Position numbers and translations under genes: made by a program
From: an uncultured Eubacteriales bacterium
GTDB taxonomy: Bacteria; Bacillota; Clostridia; Christensenellales; QAND01
Length of the DNA: 5,468 bases
Direction: 5' to 3'
Assembly: GCA_900546685.1 (NCBI GenBank)
Contig: UREB01000124.1
Location: 1 to 5,468 of the forward strand
The notes under the pieces: model-generated
What the model saw: only the letters and a program-made list of their open reading frames with translations
What the model was told of the DNA's origin: nothing
The model's database searches: none
Shown: positions 1 through 5,365 of the stretch, one piece after another
Layout of the letters: each line of letters starts with the position of its first letter
How positions within the stretch are numbered: the stretch's first letter is position 1

Positions 1-1
1 C

Positions 2-280
2 AATACAAAACAGGCGGAGGTAGGGGATAAAGTCTGTGTAGAATTGGGCGCCAGGGGCATGCTACGCGCTACTTGGCTGGCGTACATTTTTCCGCTTGTG
101 ATGTTGTTTGCAGGCGTGGCGGCCGGTTATTTTCTTGCGCCAGAAAACAGCCGAGACATCATCGCTGCCTTTGCCGGGCTTGCGGGCGCCGGGCTTGCTT
201 ATATTTTGCTAAAGATAAACAATAAAAGATTTGAAAAAGATGCCGCTTTGCAGCCACAGATGAGGGAAATTGTCAAATAA
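2..280 (+). CDS. RseC/MucC-family (SoxR-reducing-system RseC-like) membrane protein, 5'-truncated by window edge
   Basis: The reading frame is open from base 2 to the TAA at 278-280, giving 92 visible C-terminal residues; the true start lies off the left edge. The first in-frame start-like codon (TTG at 44) falls inside a conserved stretch, so it is not the start. Visible fragment: a VGDKVCVEL segment (residues 7-15), then two hydrophobic helices at about 23-45 and 52-71 separated by a short polar turn (PENSRD), then a charged cytoplasmic-type tail rich in Lys, Arg, Asp and Glu. A 'VGD.V.V.L' segment followed by two transmembrane helices with a Pro-Leu pair in the first is the C-terminal architecture of the RseC/MucC family. 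Members are inner-membrane proteins linked in E. coli to sigma-E regulation and to reduction of SoxR together with Rnf-like proteins; in Clostridia the role is not established. The N-terminal cysteine motif expected in the family is outside the window. It may be co-transcribed with glyA, 55 bp downstream. Confidence 0.72.
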   Translation, partial: NTKQAEVGDKVCVELGARGMLRATWLAYIFPLVMLFAGVAAGYFLAPENSRDIIAAFAGLAGAGLAYILLKINNKRFEKDAALQPQMREIVK

Positions 281-320
281 ACGTTTGCTTGGCAAAAGCG
301 AAAGTCTTAAAAATAAATTT

Positions 321-328
321 GAGAGGGG
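321..328 (+). promoter_or_regulatory. Ribosome binding site that fixes the glyA start
   Basis: GAGAGGGG lies 7 nt before the ATG at 336. It decides between that ATG and an upstream in-frame TTG at 270, which overlaps the end of the preceding gene and has no comparable site. The residues the longer reading would add do not look like the family. Confidence 0.7.
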
Positions 329-335
329 CAATGAG

Positions 336-1577
336 ATGCTACATTATGAAAGAATCAAGCAGGTAGACCAAGAGATCTACAAGGTATTTGAACAAGAACT
401 CAATCGCCAGCAGACACACCTAGAGTTGATTGCAAGCGAAAACTTTGTGGACGAAGCGGTATTAGAGGCATCCGGTTCGATTTTGACCAACAAGTATGCT
501 GAGGGGTATCCGGGCCGGCGTTACTATGGCGGATGCGAATTTGTGGATATTGCAGAGAACCTTGCCATCGAGCGCGCAAAGAAGTTGTTTGGTGCAGAGC
601 ATGTCAACGTACAGCCCCACAGTGGTTCCCAAGCGAACGCAGCGGTGTATTTTGCGATGCTACAGCCAGGCGATACCATTTTGGGGATGAGCCTGGACCA
701 TGGTGGGCATTTGACCCATGGAAGCCCGGTAAACTTCTCTGGAAAAACATACCATTTTGTTTCCTATGGCGTATCGAAGGACACGGGCTACATCGACTAT
801 GAACAGGTACGCGAACAGGCGCTCAAACATAAGCCGAAAATGATTGTTGCAGGTTATTCTGCCTATACGCGTATTTTGGACTTTGAAAAATTCCGTCAGA
901 TCGCAGACGAGGTAGGTGCCTATTTGATGGTGGATATCGCCCATATTGCTGGTCTGGTTGCCACTGGTGTGCATCCCAGCCCGGTGCCAATGGCAGATTT
1001 TGTTACGACCACCACACACAAAACGCTGCGCGGCCCCAGGGGCGGCATGATCATGTGCAAAGAGCAATATGCAAAGCAGATCGATAAGGCGATATTCCCT
1101 GGTACACAGGGCGGCCCGTTGATGCATATCATTGCGGCAAAGGCAGTTGCGTTTGAATTGGCACTGCAGCCGGAGTTTAAAACTTACTGCCAGCAGATTG
1201 TCAGCAATGCAAAAGCGCTGGCAGCGGCTTTGGTGGAGTATGGCATCCAGCTCGTATCTGGAGGTACCGATAACCACCTGATGCTCATTGATCTTAGAGG
1301 GACGGGAAAGACAGGCAAAGTGGCAGAAACGCTCTTGCATTCGGCCAACATCACGACCAACAAAAATGCAATTCCCTTTGATCCTGAAAAACCGTTTGTC
1401 ACGAGCGGCATCCGTATCGGAACGCCGGCTGTTACGACGAGGGGCATGAAAGAAGAGGATATGAAGACCATTGCTTTGTGCATTGCCGAGGTCATCAAAC
1501 AGGGTGAACAAGCTGTGCCGCAGGTGAAGGAGAAGGTACTAGCGCTGTGTAAAAAGTATCCTTTGTATCAGGACTAA
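336..1577 (+). CDS. glyA: Serine hydroxymethyltransferase
   Basis: Cytosolic PLP enzyme that interconverts serine plus tetrahydrofolate with glycine plus 5,10-methylene-tetrahydrofolate, the main source of one-carbon units. The product from ATG 336 is 413 residues, normal for bacterial SHMT. Visible signatures in order: RQ..HLELIASENF (about 24-37), the substrate-binding run YAEGYPGRRYYGG (54-66), PHSGSQAN (94-101), LDHGGHLTHGS (120-130), VDIAHIAGLVA (199-209, with Asp200 and His203 in the cofactor pocket), TTTTHKTLRGPRGG (224-237) with the PLP Schiff-base lysine at Lys229, and SGIRIGTPAVTTRG (357-370) with the carboxylate-binding Arg360. All catalytic positions are present and there is no frameshift. 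The start at 336 is supported by a good Shine-Dalgarno and by the usual family N-terminus. The 55-bp leader shows no riboswitch and no convincing promoter, so transcription probably comes from upstream. A strong terminator follows the stop. Confidence 0.98.
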   Translation: MLHYERIKQVDQEIYKVFEQELNRQQTHLELIASENFVDEAVLEASGSILTNKYAEGYPGRRYYGGCEFVDIAENLAIERAKKLFGAEHVNVQPHSGSQANAAVYFAMLQPGDTILGMSLDHGGHLTHGSPVNFSGKTYHFVSYGVSKDTGYIDYEQVREQALKHKPKMIVAGYSAYTRILDFEKFRQIADEVGAYLMVDIAHIAGLVATGVHPSPVPMADFVTTTTHKTLRGPRGGMIMCKEQYAKQIDKAIFPGTQGGPLMHIIAAKAVAFELALQPEFKTYCQQIVSNAKALAAALVEYGIQLVSGGTDNHLMLIDLRGTGKTGKVAETLLHSANITTNKNAIPFDPEKPFVTSGIRIGTPAVTTRGMKEEDMKTIALCIAEVIKQGEQAVPQVKEKVLALCKKYPLYQD

Positions 1578-1583
1578 GCATTC

Positions 1584-1616
1584 AAAAAAGGGCATGAGAT
1601 ATGCCCTTTTTTTATT
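1584..1616 (+). terminator. Intrinsic terminator after glyA
   Basis: A perfect 12-bp inverted repeat (1584-1595 with 1601-1612) encloses the loop GAGAT. The core GGGCAT/ATGCCC is followed by a run of seven T's continuing into TATTTT. The stem begins 7 nt after the glyA stop. The A-run on the 5' arm would serve as a T-tract on the other strand, so the element could work in both directions, although no convergent gene lies next to it. Confidence 0.93.
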
Positions 1617-1662
1617 TTGCCGATCAAGCGAGTAAAAGAACGAAAATCAGTGCAAAATAATG

Positions 1663-1691
1663 TTGACAAAATTCCTAGGATATGATATTTT
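1663..1691 (+). promoter_or_regulatory. Sigma-A promoter of the iscR-nifS-nifU operon
   Basis: Consensus -35 TTGACA (1663-1668), a 17-bp spacer, and -10 TATTTT (1686-1691) preceded by TGA (1683-1685), an extended -10 (TGn). Transcription should start near 1697-1700. The more consensus-like TATGAT at 1681-1686 leaves only a 12-bp spacer and is unlikely to be the hexamer used. The placement between the glyA terminator and the first gene of the operon supports the call. Confidence 0.78.
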
Positions 1692-1697
1692 CAAATC

Positions 1698-1722
1698 AAT
1701 CTAGAGTAGATTAGTCGGATTT
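1698..1722 (+). promoter_or_regulatory. Putative IscR/Rrf2 operator over the transcription start
   Basis: The right half, TAGTCGGATTT (1712-1722), resembles one half of the E. coli type-1 IscR box (recalled consensus half YAGTCRRSTAT). In a hand alignment of the full 25-bp window about 18 positions agree, the left half being weaker. The left part also holds a perfect inverted repeat AATCTA-GAG-TAGATT (1698-1712). The element begins about 7 bp after the -10 and ends just before the ribosome binding site of the Rrf2 gene, where bound repressor would block transcription. Seen: the repeat and its position. Inferred: that the adjacent Rrf2 protein binds it. Confidence 0.6.
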
Positions 1723-1735
1723 AGGGAGGGCGTAA

Positions 1736-2197
1736 GTGAAAATTTCTACCAAAGGGAGATACGGCCTCAAAGCCGTGATGGAAATCGCCAGACAAGCAGA
1801 CAATGGGCATGTTTCTATGCGCGATTTATCACAGACAACGGGCATTTCGGCGTCTTATCTTGAGCAATTGTTTAAAAAGCTAAGAGCAGCCGGTGTTTTG
1901 CGCTCCGTGCGCGGCGCACAGGGGGGCTATGCGCTGGCAAAGTCTACACGCGAAATTACGGCCGGCGAAGTGCTCCGGGCTTTGGAAGGCTCGATGGCAC
2001 CCACCGTATGTGCACAAAAGGAATATGCGGGATGCGTAGGCCGTGAATTCTGCATTGAGTCGTATCTATACCAGCGCATCCGGGAAAGTATAGACAATGT
2101 GATAGATGCCATCACATTGGCGGAGATGCTGGAGATAGAAAAGCAGCAATCGTTACAGCGCCCCAAACATCTTTGCGGCGCTCGGGAGGGAATATGA
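1736..2197 (+). CDS. iscR: Rrf2-family, IscR-like iron-sulfur-responsive repressor
   Basis: A 153-residue winged-helix regulator that in its family senses [Fe-S] status and represses cluster-assembly genes. It starts at GTG 1736 with AGGGAGGG (1723-1730) 5 nt upstream; the N-terminus KISTKGRYGLKAVMEIA is the standard Rrf2 start. Helix-turn-helix at about 26-52 (MRDLSQTTGISASYLEQLF), wing at about 56-68 (RSVRGAQGGYALA). Three cysteines, Cys92, Cys100 and Cys106 (C-x7-C-x5-C), sit where E. coli IscR has its cluster ligands (C-x5-C-x5-C-x2-H); the first spacing is two residues longer and there is no matching His. It heads an operon with nifS and nifU behind a promoter with an IscR-like operator, which points to autoregulation. 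The close cysteine-responsive relative CymR lacks this cysteine triad, making IscR the better name, but the sensed signal is inferred. The stop TGA overlaps the start region of nifS. Confidence 0.88.
   Translation: MKISTKGRYGLKAVMEIARQADNGHVSMRDLSQTTGISASYLEQLFKKLRAAGVLRSVRGAQGGYALAKSTREITAGEVLRALEGSMAPTVCAQKEYAGCVGREFCIESYLYQRIRESIDNVIDAITLAEMLEIEKQQSLQRPKHLCGAREGI
2184..2190 (+). promoter_or_regulatory. Ribosome binding site choosing between two nifS ATGs
   Basis: GGGAGGG ends 3 nt before ATG 2194 and 6 nt before the adjacent ATG 2197. The second ATG has the better spacing and was chosen, but either would be translationally coupled to the upstream regulator. The two readings differ by a single Met. 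Confidence 0.6.
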
Positions 2198-3363
2198 TGG
2201 AACAGAAGCACATTTATATGGACTATGCGGCAACAACCTATGTGAAGCCGGAAGTATTGGCGGAAATGACCCCGTATTTTACTGAGTATTTTGGCAACCC
2301 ATCCAGCGTACACAGCTATGCAAGGGAAACCAAGAAGGCAATGGATCATGCCAGGGAGCAGATTGCGGAGGCCATTGGCGCGATGCCTAGTGAGATATTC
2401 TTTACCTCTGGGGCCACGGAAAGCGACAACTGGGCCATCAAAGGCATGGCGTATGCGCATCAAAAGAAAGGGAAGCATATCGTCACGACAAAAATAGAGC
2501 ATCATGCTGTGCTTCATGCCTGCGAGACGTTGGAAAAAGAGGGTTTTCGCGTTACCTATTTGGATGTGGACGAATATGGCCTCGTAACGCCGGAACAAGT
2601 GAAACAAGTGATTTGTGATGATACGATTCTTGTATCCGTGATGTTTGCCAATAACGAAATTGGTACCATTGAACCAATTCGGGAAATAGGCGCAGTATGC
2701 AGAGAAAAAGGCGTGGTTTTTCATACCGATGCTGTCCAAGCCTTTGGAGCGATACCGATACAGGTAGATGAAATGAATATTGATATGCTGTCCATTACAG
2801 GGCATAAGCTCTATGGGCCAAAGGGAACCGGTGCGCTATATATACGAAAGGGCATCATTTTGAAAAACCTGATCGATGGGGGCGCGCAGGAACGTGGAAA
2901 AAGAGCAGGAACAGAGAACATTGCAGGCATTGTAGGCTTGGGTAAGGCAGCGCAGCTGGCACAAGCACAGATGAAGGAAAACGCACAACGATTGACGGCG
3001 CTAAGGGATAGGCTAATTCAGGGCCTACTGCAGCAGATCCCGGAAACCCGGCTCAACGGCCATCCAACAAAACGATTGCCCAACAATGTTAATGTTTGTT
3101 TTCGATATATTGAAGGGGAGTCTTTGCTGCTCTTATTGGATAGGGCCGGCATTGCAGGCTCCAGTGGGAGTGCGTGCACCTCTGGCTCGCTGGATCCGTC
3201 TCATGTATTGTTGGCCATAGGCCTGCCGCATGAAATTGCGCACGGATCGCTGCGGCTGACTTTGGGCGCCAGCACGACAGAAGAGGATGTGGATTACGCC
3301 ATTGAGTGCTTGAAAAATATCGTTTCTCGCTTAAGGGAAATGTCGCCTTTGTATCATCAGTAA
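2197..3363 (+). CDS. nifS: Cysteine desulfurase, NifS/IscS class
   Basis: PLP-dependent class-V aminotransferase-fold enzyme that converts L-cysteine to alanine and passes the sulfur as a persulfide to the scaffold for cluster assembly. 388 residues from ATG 2197, the usual length. Visible: N-terminal YMDYAATT (7-14), FGNPSSVHSYAR (32-43), FTSGATESDNWAIKG (69-83), His103 in IEHHAVLHAC stacking on the cofactor, FANNEIGTIEPI (150-161), HTDAVQAFG with Asp178 and Gln181, PLP lysine Lys204 in TGHKLYGPKG, RAGTENIAGIVG, and the catalytic loop SSGSACTSGSLDPSHVL with Cys327. The SGSACTSGSLDPSHV loop marks the group I (NifS/IscS) class rather than SufS. ATG 2194 is an alternative start one codon upstream. 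The gene overlaps the regulator stop, and nifU follows 14 bp after its own stop, so the three genes form one operon. Confidence 0.96.
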   Translation: MEQKHIYMDYAATTYVKPEVLAEMTPYFTEYFGNPSSVHSYARETKKAMDHAREQIAEAIGAMPSEIFFTSGATESDNWAIKGMAYAHQKKGKHIVTTKIEHHAVLHACETLEKEGFRVTYLDVDEYGLVTPEQVKQVICDDTILVSVMFANNEIGTIEPIREIGAVCREKGVVFHTDAVQAFGAIPIQVDEMNIDMLSITGHKLYGPKGTGALYIRKGIILKNLIDGGAQERGKRAGTENIAGIVGLGKAAQLAQAQMKENAQRLTALRDRLIQGLLQQIPETRLNGHPTKRLPNNVNVCFRYIEGESLLLLLDRAGIAGSSGSACTSGSLDPSHVLLAIGLPHEIAHGSLRLTLGASTTEEDVDYAIECLKNIVSRLREMSPLYHQ

Positions 3364-3368
3364 AGGAG
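3362..3368 (+). promoter_or_regulatory. nifU ribosome binding site overlapping the nifS stop
   Basis: AAAGGAG lies 9 nt upstream of ATG 3378 and overlaps the nifS TAA. It supports ATG 3378 over longer upstream readings, which would run inside nifS. Confidence 0.7.
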
Positions 3369-3377
3369 CTTGTATCC

Positions 3378-3752
3378 ATGTATAGTGAAAAGGTAATGGA
3401 TCATTTTATGAATCCAAGAAATGTTGGGGATGTAGAGGATGCCAATGCCGTTGGCGAAGTAGGAAACGCAAAATGCGGAGATATTATGAAGATTTCCATG
3501 AAGATCAATGATGACGGCGTGATCGAAGATGTGAAGTTTAAAACTTTTGGTTGCGGCGCGGCAGTTGCTACAAGCAGCATTGCAACGGAAATGATCAAAG
3601 GAAAAACAGTGGAGGAAGCGGAAAAACTTTCCAACAAGGCCGTGATCGAAGCTTTGGATGGGCTGCCGCCTGCTAAGATCCATTGCAGCGTTTTGGCGGA
3701 AGAGGCCGTGAAAGCGGCGCTTAAGGATTATCACGAAAATCATGAAAAATGA
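3378..3752 (+). CDS. nifU: Iron-sulfur cluster scaffold protein, NifU N-terminal/IscU type
   Basis: Scaffold on which a nascent [2Fe-2S] or [4Fe-4S] cluster is built from NifS-derived sulfur. 124 residues, a single IscU-like domain without the ferredoxin or Nfu domains of full-length NifU. It begins MYSEKVMDHFMNPRNVG, the classic family N-terminus. The three cluster-ligand cysteines are present: Cys33 in NAKCGD (with the conserved Asp35), Cys59 in TFGCGAA, and Cys103 in KIHCSVLAEEA. An LPPAK sequence (96-100) sits just before Cys103, matching the LPPVK element that HscA recognises in E. coli IscU in all but one residue; no hscA or hscB is present in this window. A weak AT-rich 7-bp hairpin (3737-3755) overlaps the stop but lacks a T-tract. 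Downstream there is no terminator until after the next small gene. Confidence 0.95.
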   Translation: MYSEKVMDHFMNPRNVGDVEDANAVGEVGNAKCGDIMKISMKINDDGVIEDVKFKTFGCGAAVATSSIATEMIKGKTVEEAEKLSNKAVIEALDGLPPAKIHCSVLAEEAVKAALKDYHENHEK

Positions 3753-3850
3753 TTTGCCGAAAATAAACAGCATTGCCAAATAACGCTTTCATGATTGTGC
3801 CCCGGATGGTTCATACTATGGATAGACTATCAAAAGAAAGGGGAATTTGC

Positions 3851-4006
3851 ATGAAAGCCAAATATGTAGTAGCAGGTATGGCGGTTAGCTCTCTTCTCGG
3901 AGCTACGGCAGCGCTGGCCATTGCAGGAGATTTGAATGCCAACGGGATGAAAAAAATCTCTAAGCGTGTTGAACGCGGTGCAAAGCAAATGGGTATCCAG
4001 CTTTGA
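3851..4006 (+). CDS. Small hydrophobic-basic peptide of unknown function
   Basis: Not recognised. 51 residues from ATG 3851, preceded by GAAAGGGG (3836-3843) at 7-nt spacing. An upstream in-frame TTG (3773) would add residues that look like untranslated leader. Residues 1-4 are basic (MKAK), 5-26 form a hydrophobic Ala/Gly/Val-rich helix, and 27-51 form a basic tail with Lys/Arg at 34, 35, 38, 39, 42 and 45 that could be amphipathic. An Ala-Leu-Ala at 21-23 might be a signal-peptidase site, so the product could be a secreted peptide of about 28 residues or a single-pass membrane protein with the tail on one face. It lies 98 bp after nifU with no clear promoter or terminator between and is followed directly by a terminator, so it is probably the last gene of the iron-sulfur operon. 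That it acts in cluster assembly is only a guess from position. Confidence 0.65.
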   Translation: MKAKYVVAGMAVSSLLGATAALAIAGDLNANGMKKISKRVERGAKQMGIQL

Positions 4007-4010
4007 TCCT

Positions 4011-4039
4011 AGGCGGCCTTTGGGCCGCCTTTGCTTTTT
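4011..4039 (+). terminator. Intrinsic terminator ending the iron-sulfur operon
   Basis: A perfect 8-bp GC-rich stem AGGCGGCC/GGCCGCCT (4011-4018 with 4023-4030) with loop TTTG, followed by the T-rich tract TTGCTTTTT. It lies 4 nt after the stop of the small gene and just before the promoters of the next operon. Confidence 0.92.
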
Positions 4040-4047
4040 GCAAAGAA

Positions 4048-4077
4048 TTGGCAAGATGATGCGTGTAGGCGTATAAA
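4048..4077 (+). promoter_or_regulatory. Putative upstream promoter P1 of the ireB operon
   Basis: TTGGCA (4048-4053), an 18-bp spacer, and TATAAA (4072-4077). Each hexamer differs from the sigma-A consensus at one position. It lies directly after the preceding terminator. The predicted start is near 4084, giving a leader of about 80 nt. Confidence 0.6.
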
Positions 4078-4094
4078 ATCTTCCTAATTATGAT

Positions 4095-4123
4095 TTGAAA
4101 AACAGTGATAAATCAGGTATACT
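4095..4123 (+). promoter_or_regulatory. Putative downstream promoter P2 of the ireB operon
   Basis: TTGAAA (4095-4100), a 17-bp spacer, and TATACT (4118-4123). One mismatch to consensus in each hexamer, and optimal spacing. The predicted start is near 4130, leaving a leader of about 38 nt before ireB. It is the stronger candidate of the two. Confidence 0.75.
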
Positions 4124-4167
4124 GGTATCAGCCGTATTGAGCAATTTTTAGAATTGAGGTATAAGCG

Positions 4168-4422
4168 ATGGATAGAGATGATCGTACCATGGCATTCGCG
4201 CCTGTACGCGATGAGTCCTGTGGGGAAATCCTCTTACGTGTATACGACGCCTTAAAGACCAAAGGATATGACCCCGTCAATCAGTTGGTCGGTTACTTGA
4301 TTTCTGGCGATCCTACGTATATTACGAGCTATAAGAATGCGCGAAGCCTAATTTGCCGTTTTGAGCGTGATGAGCTATTGGAAGAGGTCATGCGCTATTA
4401 CCTAACGCATAAAACAGAATAA
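4168..4422 (+). CDS. ireB: IreB family regulatory phosphoprotein (UPF0297/DUF965)
   Basis: 84 residues, close to the usual 85-90. In Enterococcus faecalis IreB is a substrate of the PASTA Ser/Thr kinase IreK and lowers intrinsic cephalosporin resistance; in most Firmicutes the role is unknown. Visible family signatures: N-terminal DRTMAF, LLRVYDALKTKGYDPVNQLVGYLISGDPTYI (about 22-52), and ARSLICRFERDELLEEVMRYYL (58-79). Thr7 matches one of the two threonines reported as phosphorylated in E. faecalis; the other (position 4) is Asp here. The ATG at 4168 is preceded by TGAGGT (4155-4160) at 7-nt spacing. ireB and ruvX are commonly adjacent in Firmicutes; here a reductase gene lies between them. 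Its TAA touches the next ATG, in the same frame. Confidence 0.95.
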   Translation: MDRDDRTMAFAPVRDESCGEILLRVYDALKTKGYDPVNQLVGYLISGDPTYITSYKNARSLICRFERDELLEEVMRYYLTHKTE

Positions 4423-5364
4423 ATGGAAGTTCGTAAGCTTGGACAGAGCGGTCTGGTAGTTTCCCGGCTTTGCTTTGGTACGCTGACGATGGGCCCTTTG
4501 CAACGGAATTTTACGCCTTCTTATGGCGCAGAGCTGTTGGCAGAGGGCTTTTTGCAAGGCATAAACTGCTTGGATACGGCGGAGTATTATCAAAATTATG
4601 ACCACATTCGCGAGGGTTTGCGCTATAAGCCGGATGCAGTTGTCATCACAAAATGCCACGCATACGACAGGGCCGGGGCGTTGGATAGCGTTGACAAGGC
4701 ATTGTCGGGGCTAGGTAGAAAGTATTTAGACTGTATGATGCTGCATGAACAGGAGAGCAGATGGACGCTGAAAGGACATGAAGAAGCGCTAAACACCTTT
4801 GCAGAGCTAAAGGACAAAGGAGTTTTACGCTCTATCGGCGTATCTACTCATTTTGTGGACTGTGCACAGGCTGCATCTATTCATCCCGGGATTGATATTC
4901 TTGAGGCCATTTGCAATCAAGGAGGCGTGGGCATCATCGACGGAACGGAACAGGATATGGAAGCTGCCCTTTCCAAGGCCCATGACTTTGGAAAAGGCGT
5001 TGTTGCCATCAAGGCCCTGGCCGGCGGACATTACTCGGCCAGCCCGGCCCAAAGCATACGCTATGTGTTAGGAAAGCCCTTTATCGATTGCCTTGCTGTG
5101 GGGATGCAAAGCGCAGAGGAGATTGTTTGCAATGTAGCTTTGGCCGAAAATAGATGTAGCGAGGAAATGTTGAGCAGTGTACAGAGGCAAAGCCGTGCGC
5201 TGCATGTTGCGGAGTGGTGTATAGGCTGCGGTACTTGTGAGCGCAGGTGCCAGGCACAGGCAATCCGAGTAGTCAATGGGAAAGCGATACCGGATCTGGA
5301 TAAGTGCGTACTATGCGGGTATTGTGCAGGCTCCTGTCCGGAATTTTGTATAAAGGTGTTTTGA
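4423..5364 (+). CDS. Aldo/keto reductase with C-terminal 2x[4Fe-4S] ferredoxin domain
   Basis: 313 residues. An AKR TIM-barrel (about 1-255) starts MEVRKLGQSGLVVSRLCFGT, the classic AKR N-terminus. The catalytic tetrad is intact: Asp51 and Tyr56 (DTAEYY), Lys77 (VVITKCH) and His108 (MMLHEQ). GVLRSIGVSTH (133-143) is the conserved barrel strand. The tail holds two cluster motifs, Cys266/269/272/276 (CIGCGTCERRC) and Cys295/298/301/305 (CVLCGYCAGSC), the latter followed by Pro. This fits bacterial-type ferredoxins, with electrons probably relayed between the clusters and a nicotinamide or other site in the barrel. The substrate is unknown; the family is mostly annotated as predicted oxidoreductase. 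The protein is shorter than the roughly 370-residue COG1453-type relatives. No Shine-Dalgarno precedes ATG 4423, which follows the ireB stop directly and in the same frame, so translation is probably coupled to ireB. ruvX starts 1 bp after its stop codon. Confidence 0.93.
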   Translation: MEVRKLGQSGLVVSRLCFGTLTMGPLQRNFTPSYGAELLAEGFLQGINCLDTAEYYQNYDHIREGLRYKPDAVVITKCHAYDRAGALDSVDKALSGLGRKYLDCMMLHEQESRWTLKGHEEALNTFAELKDKGVLRSIGVSTHFVDCAQAASIHPGIDILEAICNQGGVGIIDGTEQDMEAALSKAHDFGKGVVAIKALAGGHYSASPAQSIRYVLGKPFIDCLAVGMQSAEEIVCNVALAENRCSEEMLSSVQRQSRALHVAEWCIGCGTCERRCQAQAIRVVNGKAIPDLDKCVLCGYCAGSCPEFCIKVF

Positions 5365-5365
5365 T

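Noticed and set aside
285..313. Possible glyA promoter TTGCTT-N17-TAAAAA
   Set aside because: Only 3/6 and 4/6 matches in an AT-rich gap; too weak to list as a feature.
281..335. Possible glycine or other riboswitch ahead of glyA
   Set aside because: The leader is only 55 bp, with no conserved aptamer core and no hairpin with a T-tract.
660..1511. Long reverse-strand open frame opposite glyA (283 codons)
   Set aside because: Antisense shadow of a strongly conserved gene; the translation has no recognisable domain and is rich in Cys, His and Arg as expected for a shadow frame.
1673..1680. Palindrome TCCTAGGA inside the iscR promoter spacer as a second operator
   Set aside because: It is only 8 bp, and the flanks do not extend the symmetry or match an IscR half-site.
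1681..1686. TATGAT as the -10 of the iscR promoter
   Set aside because: Only 12 bp from the TTGACA; the overlapping TATTTT at 17 bp with an extended TGn fits better.
1927..2805. Long reverse-strand open frame across the iscR-nifS junction
   Set aside because: It spans two well-supported sense genes, has no ribosome binding site, and its translation looks like shadow sequence.
3737..3755. Inverted repeat AAATCAT/ATGATTT overlapping the nifU stop, as a terminator
   Set aside because: The stem is AT-rich and weak and has no T-run after it; more likely chance, or at most a minor processing site.
3980..4041. GCAAAGCAAA pairing with the terminator's T-rich tail as an antiterminator-like outer stem
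   Set aside because: The pairing needs a 2-nt bulge and encloses rather than disrupts the stable terminator hairpin; no regulator or leader context supports it.
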